Below, in pieces: positions 10,640-23,320 of a stretch of 64,000 nucleotides of DNA (the stretch's first letter is position 1; the number at the start of each line of letters is the position of its first letter). Origin of the DNA: Zhengitettix transpicula (taxonomy: Eukaryota; Arthropoda; Insecta; Orthoptera; Tetrigidae); assembly GCA_037074705.1 (NCBI GenBank), contig CM073596.1, positions 20,356,501 through 20,420,500 of the forward strand, read 5' to 3'. Both the position numbers and the translations under genes were made by a program. Under the pieces are notes generated by a model that worked only from the letters and a program-made list of their open reading frames with translations, was not told the DNA's origin and did no database searches.

Positions 10640-11240
10640 GAGTACTGACATTGCAAATACGAACGTAGTGGCCACTGCAGCAGTGGAGAAGCGGAGTCAC
10701 GAAGACGTCGCGATGGTTCCCTGAGAATAGATTCGGACGCGACGCGACGGGAGGGCCGATTAGCCGAGGCCCGCTTAATGCGCGGGCTTACAGGAAGCTC
10801 AGGCTGCTTACCCTATTACCCCGGAGCCAAGAAGCTGCCTCAACTTCCGGAACGCACGCTGCGCTCTAAAATTCACAATACGCCGCCACTTGTTGGGGGG
10901 GAGGGCACGCGTTAATAACTAACTCTCCCCGGGCCCCCGGAGATGAAAAACACGCCGTTAAAAGTGTATAATAAGTTTAAAAGGTTGAAAATAATACATG
11001 ACAGACCTGAAGTAGCAAAGAGACTAATCCGGCCGTGCATATTTGATAGAGAGGAAACGCCGGCGTCTGTCTGCCCCACTTAAAGCTCCGATTACCTAAA
11101 TTTGTTTTGAAAAGTCTTTCTGGTTCGGGGATTAGCCGTATCGGATCCGCCGCCGCCTTTTACTCTCTCGCTCGCACAGAGACGTCGTAATGCAGTTAAC
11201 GAGGCGACGGACGCGAACTTAATTAACAACTCACGACTCC
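10640..11240. promoter_or_regulatory. Large GC-rich island, candidate regulatory element
   Basis: About 600 bp with many CpGs, the largest such block before the promoter at the right end. It includes iterated cgacgcgacgg near 10736-10750, a hairpin gcccgc-ttaatgc-gcgggc at 10769-10787, a G-run near 10894-10903, and GGGATTA at 11128-11134. No reading frame spans it and it matches no repeat family here. It could be an unmethylated enhancer or an unrecognised promoter or 5' exon. Confidence 0.4.
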
Positions 11241-11639
11241 GTAATTAGCTTGATGTCACGATGTTTGTTTTAATTACGAAATTACTTCGGTCGTCGACGT
11301 GTGGGTCTGATTCAGACAAGAAATTCCAACCCACAGGAATTGACGGTAGGACGACAATATTTTGCACTCCTCCTTTTATGCTTCAACAGCGCGGTGAAAT
11401 TTCACCCCGTCGCGAAAAACAAAATATAACGATTTCTCTGGTTTCTTGTCGTTACTTTAAAACATCTCACGTAAATTCCGACATATAACTAAAGGAGCCA
11501 AAAATCACGGTATAACTTCACTGCAAGGATAGAGAAATAAAAAAAATTATTAATTAATTTCTCCTACTCGTCTTTATAGTCTTAAGTTTGAATATTCCGC
11601 GGTCAAGAATACCACGAAATAAATTACAAATATGGAACT
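11241..11639. other. AT-rich intergenic DNA
   Basis: Contains a 75-codon frame at 11261-11488 that starts with an ATG but shows no known motif. Its stretch of GC-richer codons extends the neighbouring island, so it is not called as a gene. Confidence 0.4.
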
Positions 11640-11712
11640 CGAACCAGTGTTACACAGAGATTTGTGTAACAACTTTCTCAGTCGTGACGCACGACCTCCA
11701 GTAAATATTTAA
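11640..11712 (+). repeat. Dispersed repeat F, copy 1
   Basis: The stretch with actttctcagtcgtgacgca and ending agtaaatatttaag matches 13150-13207 with scattered substitutions. A tRNA B-box-like ggttcgagttcc lies on the minus strand near 11637-11650, so this may be the end of a SINE. The family is otherwise unresolved. Confidence 0.55.
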
Positions 11713-11736
11713 GACGAACTGGATTAACGTAAAATT

Positions 11737-12330
11737 CTAAGGAAGGCCTGCGAGGGCTATTCTCTCGCAGGCATTACCTGCGAGGGATATTCTCTTTAAT
11801 GCATTACCTACGAGAGATATTCTCTCGCAGGCAGAACCTTGTAGGAGAGACACGAAGGGGCTACCTATGGGGATGCCTTTTCCTCTCCGTTTTTGAACTA
11901 AGGTTCCCACAAGCCGAGGCACCTCGGCCTGTTCAGAGACGTGTATGTTCCGGGGTCACAGGCCTTGGACATACGGTAAGAGTTGTTCTCTGTTCCCATT
12001 GGAACAGTCGGCCAGCTGCCTCCTAAACTGGTCGAGGTACGGAGAAGGGAATGCTGCGTCCCCTCAGCAAACTCTTCTCCCGTTATCGGAAGGGCGTGGG
12101 ACAAGTACCCAATGCCCGACCTACCTGATGCAGGTTTTTCTAGGGTTTTTCCTTCATTACTTTTAGGCGAATGCCGGGTAGGATCCTTAAACTATAGCCC
12201 GGGGGCCCTAGTTAACCCTTGGCTACCTTCCTCTACCCTTCCGCATCCCCCCTTTCAAATCCCTTCCTATGCTATTAAAGGGGAGTTGTCACTATGTGGA
12301 TTACCCTCATGTAGCCTGTTACCCCCAAAA
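11737..12330 (+). mobile_element. Family A SINE-like element, full-length copy 2
   Basis: Flanked by the 11-bp target duplication aacgtaaaatt at 11726-11736 and 12331-12341, which fixes both borders. The 594-bp element begins ctaaggaaggcctgcgag, carries three hairpin-like units of about 31 bp (11747-11831), then the GC-rich family body, and ends atgtagcctgttaccccc plus an A-run. Target duplications and an A tail indicate LINE-assisted retroposition. A 124-codon frame (11983-12357) crosses the 3' border into flanking DNA, so it is not a functional gene. No tRNA-type promoter is visible. Confidence 0.9.
11747..11831 (+). repeat. Three tandem hairpin units inside family A copy 2
   Basis: Units of about 31 bp, each resembling cctgcgag-ggatatt-ctctcgcagg, are repeated three times. 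Each half is nearly the reverse complement of the other, so each unit can fold into a stem of about 10 bp. Copies at 53717 and 57428 carry only one unit, so the array expanded in this copy or in a subfamily. Confidence 0.8.
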
Positions 12331-12342
12331 AACGTAAAATTA

Positions 12343-13149
12343 TCTTATTTAATCTAGAATGAGTAATTATTTTTTAAACTTTAATGAGTAGTAAGTCGGA
12401 AGACCGTAGTTCTTACCTGACAGCCACAATGGAATGAATATTATGTTACAAATATTTATTTTAATAGAATAAAGCTGCAAGTCGAAAAATTCTTCCTCAA
12501 CACAACATTGGATATTTTATTTTAAACTTTTAAGTATTTATTAAGAAAAGAAAAATAAGATGTCTCTTAGTGAATAATATTAATTAATTCTAAATTTACT
12601 GTTATATAAGTTTCATTACCTCGATTATGGCTCAGTACTTAGAAGGTATTCGCCGAACACAGCTTTTCATCTCTCCAACAATTTTTTATTACTAGTCAGT
12701 CTCAACATTGATCGCTAAACATGGGCTGTAAAGCGCGTTTTTACACCGTTAATTTTTTTTCTATTCTTAAATGTAATTTAAGCGGCATATAGAACTTTGG
12801 CTGTACAGAGCGCTAGACCAACGGAATTGACAGGTAGCAGCATATCTGTGCCAGTCACTGTTCGTAACGTATTCTAAAGGAGAAAAACTGGATATAATTG
12901 TGAAAAATAATCACTCATTGACCTCGAACAAAGAACACCTAGCTGGCAAACTTGAACTCTGATAAGTTGGGAGAATTAGGAGGATTTTGTTCCTAATGAA
13001 AATTAATATTGGAGGGAAATGATAGGAGTAAAAAAATTGAGAAAGTGAGAAAAAAACGGCAGACATTTTAAGAATCGTAATGATATACTTTAAGAATATC
13101 ACGTAATAAATATTGAGCTATATAACTTTCAAAAATACAGCGACATAAT
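12343..13149. other. AT-rich intergenic DNA
   Basis: No gene or repeat family was recognised. A 63-codon minus-strand frame (12911-13102) is AT-driven. Confidence 0.4.
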
Positions 13150-13207
13150 CCCAATTTGTGACATAACTTTCTCAGATCTGACGCACGACTTCAAGTAAAT
13201 ATTTAAG
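13150..13207 (+). repeat. Dispersed repeat F, copy 2
   Basis: Matches 11660-11712 over about 53 bp (actttctcagatctgacgca ... agtaaatatttaag). Both copies have the same orientation. The element to which it belongs is unknown. Confidence 0.55.
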
Positions 13208-13655
13208 AAAACAATCTGAATTCCAATTTGATTTAGAGTGAGAAATAAGGTTTTTTGAATTGTAACGAGTAACACAAAAGAGTTTGACGACACGACTGCA
13301 GTATCGACTACTATTGACTGACACAGTTAATTGTATGCGTATCGTGTGTGTTGTTTTTGTGAGATGTTCAGATTGTATATTTCTTAATTAAAATACACTT
13401 TCTTGGTTTATTCAATTTGGAAACTGTTTTAATTATTTTTATTACTATTTAATATGATAGTCCGTTCGAACACACAATTTTCTAGTTTATATATTTTCTC
13501 ATTTGATTTATTTTTATTATATTTTCCCAAAAGTTTATTTATCGTATTTGTGTATTAGTCTCATGTATATTTGTTTTTTTCTTTCTGTATTTTATTGTGT
13601 GTGTTCGTTTCGATCAACATAGGACTGACTAATGAATCTAAATATAATAATCGTA
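13208..13655. other. AT-rich intergenic DNA
   Basis: Very T-rich on the plus strand. No feature is supported. Confidence 0.4.
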
Positions 13656-13935
13656 GAACGTACGTACGACCCGAGCGTTGCAGTGAGCAGAGTGTAAGAT
13701 AGACGTTTGATTTCGTTTGAAAAGCGTGCGAAATCAATTGTGCCGCTCCTTGGGGAACACGCAATATGGTTGTAGCGCCGTAATCCCCGGCGGCGTGCTG
13801 CTCTAATGGGATATTTATGTGATTACGGGTCACGCCCAATTGCCTGGCACGCTCCTCCGTCTGTCCACACAAAGGGAGGCGTCCTCGGATCCTGTTACCA
13901 GGGCAGGTGCCCTCAACCTCATCCTCTCTTCACAA
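13656..13935. promoter_or_regulatory. GC-rich island, candidate regulatory element
   Basis: GC-richer block with gtagcgccgtaatccccggcg around 13772-13791, containing a K50-homeodomain-type TAATCCCC (13781-13788). A 103-codon minus-strand frame crosses it and runs into AT-rich DNA without change, arguing against coding. The regulatory call is inferred. Confidence 0.33.
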
Positions 13936-15840
13936 AGATAGAACAACACTGCTGAAGGCACAATGCTTCCCAACCCCGGCACAACCACCACCGCCAACAA
14001 CAAAAAAATATTATACCGCAAAAGCAGCTGCATTAGCAAAAAAAATTGTATAACCATCACTTAACACATTTAAATTGAGTAGTGTGTTGTACATGGTACA
14101 GTTTTGTAACAGAATACTGATGAAATAACAAGAACAGATATTAAAATAAAATTTCAACTGTAAAAAAACAACAATTATGCATAAGGTTAGTCATATCTTT
14201 CAGTAAAGTCATTACTTTCAAAAGTAGTTCCTCAAAATTCAGAACAACAACAAAAACAAAAAAAAACTTCTTTCAGCACACTTATAAAAAATACACGAAG
14301 TACAAACCTTCGACCGGGGTGCGATTGTTTTAGCAGGGTTGAAAAAAGATAAAAATTTTGCTTTTATCCGTTTTGTAATCAAACACCATTTGTCGGAACA
14401 CCAATTTATAACAAAAGACGGTTGCATAAACAGATTTTAGTAATTCCATTACTCCTCGTTTGAAGAAATAGGAAACGTCATAAGTGAAGTTTCTTTTCTA
14501 CAATATAACTGAGAATTAAATTTATTATCTATTTGCATATAGATATTAAAATTTAACTACAAACCGTTTGTTTGACGATATTTAACTTTCTGTGTTTCTT
14601 TCATAAAGATGACGAATGAAACTTCATCACTCTTTTAAGTTTAAGAAGGAGCCTATCTTTCAGTATAAATAAGCAATTTGAACCGACGATGTTTTGCGTG
14701 ACGCGTTGTAGAAGGGGTGCTACAATTATGTGAGCAGGAGTTGCCTATACTGCTAAGTTTCATTTCTGATGTAACAGGCAAGACAGAAAACCCGTTCTCT
14801 ACATTTTTAGCTCGATTCATACACATATTAATCTCTAAGAGGTCCTAAAAGAGGACGAAAAGTCGCTATATTTAATTGTTTGTTAATGAACATATTTTTC
14901 TGACTCAAGTCCGCATATCAATAGTACTACAATAACCATGGGGTTAGAACACGATATTTACGAAATTAAAACCTGAAAATGATATTAAGTTAGTTTATTA
15001 CAATATTTATTAGGAATACAAAGGTTTTGGTTATGTAACGGCCACTGATGAACGAAAACTAGTGTTCAAGAGTGATGATTACTCATTAAAAAAAATTGAA
15101 CTGACATTTGAAGGTGACGAGATTAAAATGTTTTATTCAGTAATCTGGCTGATTACATAAAAATTGTATTAATACGAATCAAGTGCAAATAAGTACAATA
15201 TTTGCAACAAATAATAATTAGGTGAAGCTGTTGATAAGGGGAATTTACAACGCAACGTGATAAAATATTATTTCTATTTTATTTTCTCACTCAAATTATT
15301 TCAGTGAAATCTGGAATAATTAAAGTTTGGTCAAGCGGATATAACAGGAAAAATCATTATGACGAAAAATGTATAGTCAGTCTAGTGTAGGAAATGAAAA
15401 TATAGGTACAGATTGAAGCTTAATTTAGTGTGCTTCGTCAAAATTTTATTTCTGCGCGTATTAGGATTTTTTTTATCTTTCCTTAAGCAACTATAACGTG
15501 GTATGTCAATAAATCTATATGAAAACATCTTGACTGTATAGAAATCGCATCTTATCGTCGTTGAATTTCATTCATATTCTGTCCCATAAATTCTTCTAAT
15601 ACTCTGTTCTGATCACCTAATTTAGACAATTTTCGAGGCAGAGAGGAGATGCAGACCACCTTACCACTAAAGTAGAAACAAAAAAGGTCTTCTACTTTTA
15701 TAGACAAAGCTTTTTTTTTTTAATTTAGAGAAATCCTTAAAGTAGGAACTGTCTAAATTATTAAACTAATCTTATTTAAAAATTTAAGTTTGAATTCGTA
15801 AAAGTCGGACGTAATAATTTTATTTAAGAAGATTAAAATA
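13936..15840. other. AT-rich intergenic DNA
   Basis: Nearly two kilobases without recognisable genes, tandem arrays or copies of the repeat families in this window. Confidence 0.45.
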
Positions 15841-16176
15841 TAGACATTTAAAAAATATAGCAGCGTGCCATACAGGGTAGCCTACTTACTGTTGAAATAA
15901 ATCAATTAAGTAAGAACACTTGATGTATATGAAAATTGAAAAGTTCCTGGGGAGAAGATCACTGTGACGTCTGTGACCGATGGAGTCACGTGCAGATATC
16001 AGTTTCGCCTTCTAGTGTGCAATTTTTCTGCTTCACACTACCATCACAGATAACTGATATCAAAATGTTGGCCAATCTCTTTGGAATTTTTACGTTTAAC
16101 TTTCGTGACCTAAAATGCTGAGGTTAACACAAACTCGTCCTCGAAAACCTCATTGCGGCGCAGTAAATTTCATAGT
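15841..16176 (+). repeat. Dispersed repeat B, copy 1
   Basis: Aligns with 26089-26454 over its full length. Shared blocks are agcctacttact, agttcctggggagaagatca, gtttcgccttctagtgtgca and ccaatctctttggaattttt. The second copy has an extra segment of about 45 bp before agttcctgggg. The 61-codon frame inside is not kept open in the other copy, so a protein is unlikely. The class of element is unknown. Confidence 0.8.
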
Positions 16177-17085
16177 CTGGAATACTTTAAAATCTTTTAG
16201 TTCTGTTTCCACCTTGTTTACGAGGACAAGTTGAGGAAGAAAGAAATTCCTGTTTAACATCAGGTTTTGTCCTCCGTTCATTACACTTTTTCATTACAAT
16301 ATATCATTATCGCTATTCACCTGATTATGTTTCAACCTCGATTCAGATTATCGTAAACAAATATGAAGTCGTGATGCTGTTGAAATCATAGACTGAGGAC
16401 GTGTTTGCACTAACTGGAGCGAGAGTTCATTAATGTCGGATATGCATCAGCTCGCCGTTCTGACTAAATTGAAAAGTAAGCAAATATATTTTAAGAGTCA
16501 ATCGGAATTACCAAAAACCCTAAAACCGATGTGATTTTTAATTTCCTAATATGGGAAGTATGTAAATGAATCAGTTCATTGTGAAGGGTCTATCAGATCA
16601 TAAACTAAAAGGAAAAACAGTCATAGAACTTTGAAAAGGTAATGACAATGCATTTCATTTTTCACTGGCAAATAATTGTCAAAATATTTTATTTTCAGTG
16701 TTAAACATTATTAGAGAATTTAAAACCCGGACAGTCAATGGAGAAACGTGCAACGTTTCGACACAAAATCAACGTTGTTCATAAGGATTCCTCCCGAACG
16801 ACTGCTTAGGCGTTGAATTCGTAGAAATTCTTATTAAAAATCCAGGCTTTTGTACTTTTGCTTATGCAACGCCGTGTTACACAAAAGTAGTAAATATTTA
16901 TTTCTTAATATTTTCTTCCGGAACAGTTCAGTTTCTCGTTTTACCTAGAAGTAATGTGGGGTAGCTCTTAATTGGAGGTCACATTTCATTCTCCACAACC
17001 CTGATCCTGGGTTTTATTCATGCAGAGACGTACTATCTTCTGAACTGAGTATTCAAATTTAAAACCACGAGATAAAGGGTAAGGG
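16177..17085. other. AT-rich intergenic DNA
   Basis: No gene was recognised. A short aacgtttcgacac stretch near 16752 resembles the conserved signature of several insect retroelement ends, but it is too short to assign. Confidence 0.35.
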
Positions 17086-17410
17086 GTTTGTTATATGTGG
17101 TAGTGAGTATATCTGCAGGAGGCTCGGCGTCCAGTTGTGTCTGAGGCCTGAGTGTACTCGCAAATCTGGCGGCTCGTTTTAATTAGTTTGTCCTCCGCGC
17201 GTTTAAGACTGGGCGCGCTGGAGTAATCCCGGGGAATTACAGGGATACCGCGCGGAATAAAACAGCGCCCGAAGGGGTGAGGGGACCAAGACACTGCTCT
17301 TCTAGGACCCACGACCCCAGCCCCAGCCCAACCCCATTCCCTGCCTCTGCCGGCATTTACATACCGGTACCTCACTCGCCACCTACCCCAGCCCACTCTT
17401 ACTAATGCTC
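17086..17410. promoter_or_regulatory. GC-rich island, candidate regulatory element
   Basis: CpG-rich block with the inverted pair gtaatcccggggaattacag at 17223-17242 (TAATCCC and a nearby GGGATA) and a long C-rich tract from about 17300 to 17400 (cccagccccagcccaacccc). It lacks a conserved-looking reading frame. Confidence 0.35.
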
Positions 17411-18660
17411 GCCAAATAAATTACGCTCACAGAACTGGAGGAGGAAGAAATGTCCATACCATCGTGAGTAACGTTAAAAATTTCAAATCGCAAATTGATC
17501 TATCATAATACCTTCAAATTTAAATATTTACTAAATTTTAGAATTCTTAAGTAACAAGAGTCTCGGAGATAAAATTCGGTTTCTTATTATACTGAGCTAT
17601 CATGAGGTATAAATTCGATCATAGTATGCCCTTTAATTAGGAAGGACACCAGATAGTGACACTGACATTTTTTAAATTTTAGCAAAAAAAATATATATAA
17701 GTTACATTCATCATTGAATGATAATTTTTTGCTTACTACTTTTTTCTAATTTCTGAAATTCTACTTGGCACGCATTTACTTTTCATGATTAGCAGATCTA
17801 ATAAATGTAAAGTTCCTAGTTATTTTACAATACTTCCTGGGATACAGGACAATTTTTCAATTTTTTTTGGTTATTGAAATGCATGCACGACGCATAGACG
17901 CATAGAAGTTGACTGATATCGAGAAGAAAGGTGTGAAATGAGAATGGTAAAGAGGAAGGAAAAGAGAATTTGAAGAGAGGAATGAAATAGGTGACCGACG
18001 TTTCGAACAGTGAACCAGTAACCTTTGTGTCTTCAGGGAGTAAAGAACATATACGGACATTAAGTCGGAACTAGAACTTTTCTCCGCTTCCTGTAAACGA
18101 GCGGTGTTTTTTTATATATATATATCATAATTGAAATAACAAAGAAAAATAAAATTTCTATAAAGTTAGTAGGCGGCACTTATTCTTATGGTTTAAGAAG
18201 TAAGTAACTAAATAAACAAATATAACGCTTAAAACGTCAAAAACAATTTAGTTACAAAATAACACAACTTTTCGTTCCTTTCTTTGGAAATTCAGATGTA
18301 TTAAATAAGAAATTTAGTTTTTATGAATATACAAAAATTTACGAAAGCAAATTTTATATAAACTCAATATCAAAACACTTATAGTACAGTTGTGTAAATA
18401 TAAAAAAAATTATTTACATTCTCAATAAATAACGACAATTTGGAGACAAATTTCTAAAAGCGTGCAAATTTTTAACAAAATGCAACCAAAATGAGTGATG
18501 GAGACAATGTAGTATTCAACAAACTTTTTGGTATTACTCATCATTAATGTTAACAATGAAAACTATTCGTATATACTAATTTAAATGATGAAAATAATTT
18601 TAATAAGGATGTATCAAATTTTATTTAAAATATTTGAATTATTATGCACATTTATAGCGT
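17411..18660. other. AT-rich intergenic DNA
   Basis: Near 17990-18050 the sequence accgacgtttcgaacagtg followed by gtcttcaggg resembles a signature seen in several insect retroelement ends. A short TA run lies at 18112-18125. No gene is supported. Confidence 0.4.
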
Positions 18661-18687
18661 AATTGTTTCATATCATGTGAAACAATT
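18661..18687. repeat. Perfect 10-bp inverted repeat
   Basis: aattgtttca and its exact reverse complement tgaaacaatt are separated by 7 bp. No flanking T-run or gene suggests a terminator or a small RNA. It may be chance in AT-rich DNA. Confidence 0.7.
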
Positions 18688-20828
18688 CACTCATCAAAAT
18701 TGAATGATATTTATTTATTCATAATACATTAATTTTTTTAATTAAAATTGCGGTTAAGCTGACAAATGTTTTTGGACTCCACTGAATAATTATGGACATT
18801 TAATTTCAGATTGCTTTCATGTCCGAGTTTTTATGGGCATTTAGTTTGGCCAATGTAACACGCAATGGAATATTAACAATTAAATTTTGTTTATTTTCCA
18901 CTACTTTTTTCATCATTGAAATATTTTAAAAATAACACCAACAATTAGCAAAGGAGGAAATAAGATTGTATTGAATGTTAACAAAAAACTAAAATTATTA
19001 CTAATGAATTATTAATGTCGTACTTAATTATAATCAATGTAATTTTGATATATTGGTAAATAAAATGTAACGGATAAGAATATAGAAGGGTATTGACAAT
19101 TTTATAATAATTATCTAGTTGATATAAATAGTAATGTAATTTAATTACTTTATATACAGGATTGTAAACCATAGCTTTTTATGAAGAATTTCCAAAAAAA
19201 GAAACGAAACGTGTTGGCCGTTATATTTATTTACCGAGTCTACTAATGTCAGATTAATGTAAGTATTAATAACCACCTGTATTCAATCATGCCTCGCATG
19301 ACGATTGTTTCGGCTAACGTACGACAATATTTGAACGGATAACCATGATACCACTGTATCCGAAAATATTATATTATTACCAATATCATTCAGAAAGTAT
19401 ATGTTATTAAACTTTCTTTGTTATTATTTCATCATAAAATATAATAAAAGATTGAATTTTTAGAATATTCTTTGATCTCAAGCGCAGAAGCCAGGAAAGC
19501 CATTTTACCTTCCGAATACTGGCCTATTTTGCAGGTAATAGAAATAAATATGAAAATAAAGATTTTTAGGTATCATGAAAGAAATAAGTTTAGAATATAC
19601 TACTACACCGCTTTGGATAAATTTGATACCTAATAATCGTTCAAGTTGTATTCATTGCAAATCATTGAGTGAGTTTCTGTCTAGAAATATAGGCTCGTCT
19701 TTCTTTGGCATGTGCAATATACCCTATAATCAAGGAGAGTTTTCAAAGGCGTGCCTAATTGAGAGATTTGACGGATGAGCAGAGTTGCAAATTGCGAGCT
19801 TTCGATCAATCTAGGTACATGGGATTACTGAACGAATTAACGGTCAATATTAGAAATCATACACGCCATAAACGGGTCTGACCTTTAAATTGTTGGCTCT
19901 CAACTTAAAACATCGCCTCCAGAACAGTAGTTTATAGTATGCGGTCTACCGGCAAATGACTGAAAATAAAACTAAACAACCCGTGGAAATTTCAAAATGT
20001 AGCAGCAGTGACATTGTAACTCATTGAATACTTTTATCATGGGAATATGAAAAGGACGATCGAATATCTATTCCTGTGCCTACTACAGCTCTTTTGTGAA
20101 AAAAAACAGGGAAAAAAGTAGAGTCGAGAAACATGAAAGCTCCTCAGAAATTATAGGGTACAATAATGAGCTTTTTTTTAAAAAAAATGTTCAATTAAAA
20201 TTTATATTTGAGGCTTTTGTATATTTCAGATGAACTAGTAATAATTCATTGTGCGTTAAAAATTTAGAAATTTGTTTGGTAGACGATTGGTGCAGATGAA
20301 TATTAAAGAAGGACGAAATAGTACTATATTAGTAATCATCCCTGATCGGATAAGAAACGGAGATGTGGCATAATTGTAGGAACACTCCTATCAGGCCATT
20401 TCATCAAACACTAGATACGTGAAAAATAAATTGATACATTATATAAGACGAATTATTAATGAATAAGATTTTAAGGTAACAATTAGGCACTACAGAGCCC
20501 GAGTTTCACTAACATTACTTTTATATATCTGTATAAGAAGTTGTTTCAGAAGAGACTTTCTTCTCTAACAAGCGCGATCAGATACCGGAGTGAATTATTA
20601 CAGACAAAGTGTCAGGAAGCGAACCTTGTTCACATAGTTGACAGGTTATGGTCCCAGAGGCGAGTGAAGAGAAACGGGACGAAGGCAAAAATATTGTTAT
20701 TTCCTGTCTCTACCGAGGAAAGTAAAGTTTTTGTTTAATAAAAACGATAAAGAATCCATGTATTATATTATTAATATTATAATTGATTAAACCTTTTTAT
20801 AATAGAGTCACAAAAAATTTATTTCAAT
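18688..20828. other. AT-rich intergenic DNA
   Basis: No recognisable gene or repeat copy. The frames at 19575-19778 and 20541-20738 have no recognised domains and no splice or promoter context that would support them. Confidence 0.4.
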
Positions 20829-20832
20829 GTAA

Positions 20833-21868
20833 TGTAATAATTTATATTTATAGATAGCTTGCTTCTTTTGACAATAATTAAAGATGTGAATTATGTGGCG
20901 TTTTTAAATGAAAAGAACTATTACGTGAAAACTATTAAACAAGATTTATTAACAATTTTAAAACAAGTATTCAAATCACAAAATATTTGGGATCTCAGGG
21001 TCTTGAACTGGGTTTGATAATGGCAGAGTTTATATAATCAAAATCACAAAAATTACATTTGCTATATATGGGAATCAATGCATCTGAACATAGACGACAT
21101 TTGTTGCTGAAGAAATAATACTAAAGATTGAATTTAAACAATTTCAATTTTTATCAAGAAATAAAGAATGATCTGAATAATTAAAGATCTCATTTTATTG
21201 ATAATTAAAGAACGATCTGACGTTCATCTTTTAAACGTGGTTTACAATGATTTTAAAGTTTTCTTTCTACTTACGGCAGCCCAGGTCTCATTTTAACTTT
21301 TCGTGCACAATTTTGGGGATATCACTGATTCTAAGTGCTCAAAGACTCTAAATGTTCACAGACTCTAATTAGCGTAGTTTGTTAGTTGGTTTAAAATAAC
21401 TTTGTCGATTCTCGATGATTTACTGCAACCTGGATTTGTAGATCTCGTGGATTTTTGTTGAAAATGCACCTCATTGGTTTTGTCTGTTGACTGAAGACTA
21501 GTTCAGTTTCTGCATTTTTGATATAACAGCGTACTGGTTACTGGAACACTTTCTTGTTCTTTAAATTAGACCTTTCAGTCTTCACTGCTGACTGACAAAG
21601 ATTGTTCAAGTTTTCGTGAATTAGAATTTTAATCTGTACATCTCGCCGTTTACTGACCAACTGTTCGTTCTTTTACTGTGTTCTACTTGCTGTCCGCTGT
21701 CCAACTGTTCGTCTCGTAAATTTTGAGCGCGTAAAACCTTCTCAACCGATCAACAATACTTTTTTTTGCATTGCCGGTTTGTTGCGGCGTCCGCTATATC
21801 CACCAATAATGAGTCCTCTACAATTCTCCTTTTCAATTAGAACAATGCCTTAATTACCAATTACTACA
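20833..21868 (-). mobile_element. Solo LTR, family L, diverged copy
   Basis: Bounded by tgtaat and ctaca, with the 4-bp target duplication gtaa at 20829-20832 and 21869-21872. It keeps landmark blocks of the family: gggtttgataatggc, atctgacgttcatcttttaa and aatgccttaatta close to the right end. The rest is strongly diverged from the copies at 5866 and 49022, so this is an older insertion. It has no internal gag-pol region. Confidence 0.72.
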
Positions 21869-21872
21869 GTAA

Positions 21873-22765
21873 ATTACAGATAAAATGTTATTTTAAAATA
21901 TTGACATTTTAATGTAATTTACATTGAAATAAAAATTTTTAAGTGACTATTAAAAAGGGTTTAATCAATTTTATAAGTAACCTTGTTTTTCGGAGATTAT
22001 ATATTGCCTTCTGTGCTACTAGAAAATTCCTAGTCATGTTACAAGGTCGAGGTTAAATTAAGTATTTTGCCAACCCGCTCTCAAAGGATATGGTAGTAGG
22101 TAAATATCCTTACTCTGCTCACGGATGGTAATTTTGAATATATACTCACGAGATTTTGTCCTGAGATTGAGAATTGATAAGAAGAAAAGTTTCACAAGTT
22201 ACGGATAAAGTTTATAAGAGTAATAAATTCATAATGAAGACTAAAAGCTATATTTATATGACTTCAGTATAAATTTAAATAAATGAAAGCAGCCCAGTTT
22301 GTTAGAAATATGTTTTTAAAAAATTAAAAAAATTAACACGACGATTTTTTTGCGATTACAAAGGGCATTGCAGGTAGAACGTGCCTAGGAATTGTCGTAC
22401 ATTGAGGACAAAACGTGCTGTTTATTTTATATTTTTATCAATTGTTTTTTTTTTATTTATTTACATTTAAGGTTTTTAAAAAAAATATCTGATTGTTTTT
22501 TAAAATTATATTCTGCAACACGGCTTAAATACGACGTCTAATGAAACTAATATACACAAAGAAGATAAAGGAATAAGACCCACCATAGTATCTTTCATGC
22601 AGTTTTTTAAAATATGTTTTAGAAAACTTTCTACGGGAAAGAGACTTACCCACAGGAATTTCCACAAATGTTGTCAATTACTTTCCAAAAATGATTGTGA
22701 GAGGGGAGAATCGATAATTTTAGCTGAAGTGGAGACGAGGGAAGGTTATATTTATCCACAGCTCG
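21873..22765. other. AT-rich intergenic DNA
   Basis: No gene is supported. Several T-runs and A-runs occur (for example near 22444 and 22480). Confidence 0.4.
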
Positions 22766-23135
22766 ATGCATTTCGTGCTGATTGACGCATTTGGGAGGTG
22801 GAGATGTTCACAGCAAGCGCGATAGCGCAAAGCTCGCGGCAAACACAGGCGGGGATTACCCCGGGTAAATAACACCCCCGCCTCTCCCTCATCCCACACG
22901 CCAGACCCGCCGTGCTGGTGCTGCTGCCGCCGCTTACTCTCTTTCCAATAAGGTGCGATAATGAGCAAAGTCATGCCTGGAAACTATCACGTAGCGTGCA
23001 AACACGTCGGCGCCTCAAAATCAATCACGCACAGACACTCGGCGAAACAGAGCACGCAACTATAAAGGTAAGGAAGGGAGGGCACAGACAAACCGACAAC
23101 ACCCAACGGTCCAGATGGTGTTAGGTACAATACAG
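22766..23135. promoter_or_regulatory. GC-rich island, candidate regulatory element
   Basis: CpG-rich block with gcgatagcgcaaagctcgcg and the near-palindrome ggggattaccccgggtaa at 22851-22868. Open frames of 60-84 codons occur on both strands, as expected from composition. It is not repeated elsewhere in the window. Confidence 0.35.
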
Positions 23136-23320
23136 AAACACACGCGTGGAAGCTGTGATTTAAAAATTGGCCAACACAAGTATTTATCGCCACTTATCCC
23201 AGACACTTTCAGTAAAGCGAGGACGTGTCTACTAAAATTATTGTAAATTTACCTGAAGTAATACATCCGAATATTATTTCTTGCACCACAAAATCGTGAA
23301 AATTAATAACAAACAACTAT

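Noticed and set aside
18661..18687. Hairpin as a microRNA or terminator
   Set aside because: A 10-bp stem is far shorter than a pre-microRNA, and no gene or T-run fits a terminator. It is listed only as an inverted repeat.
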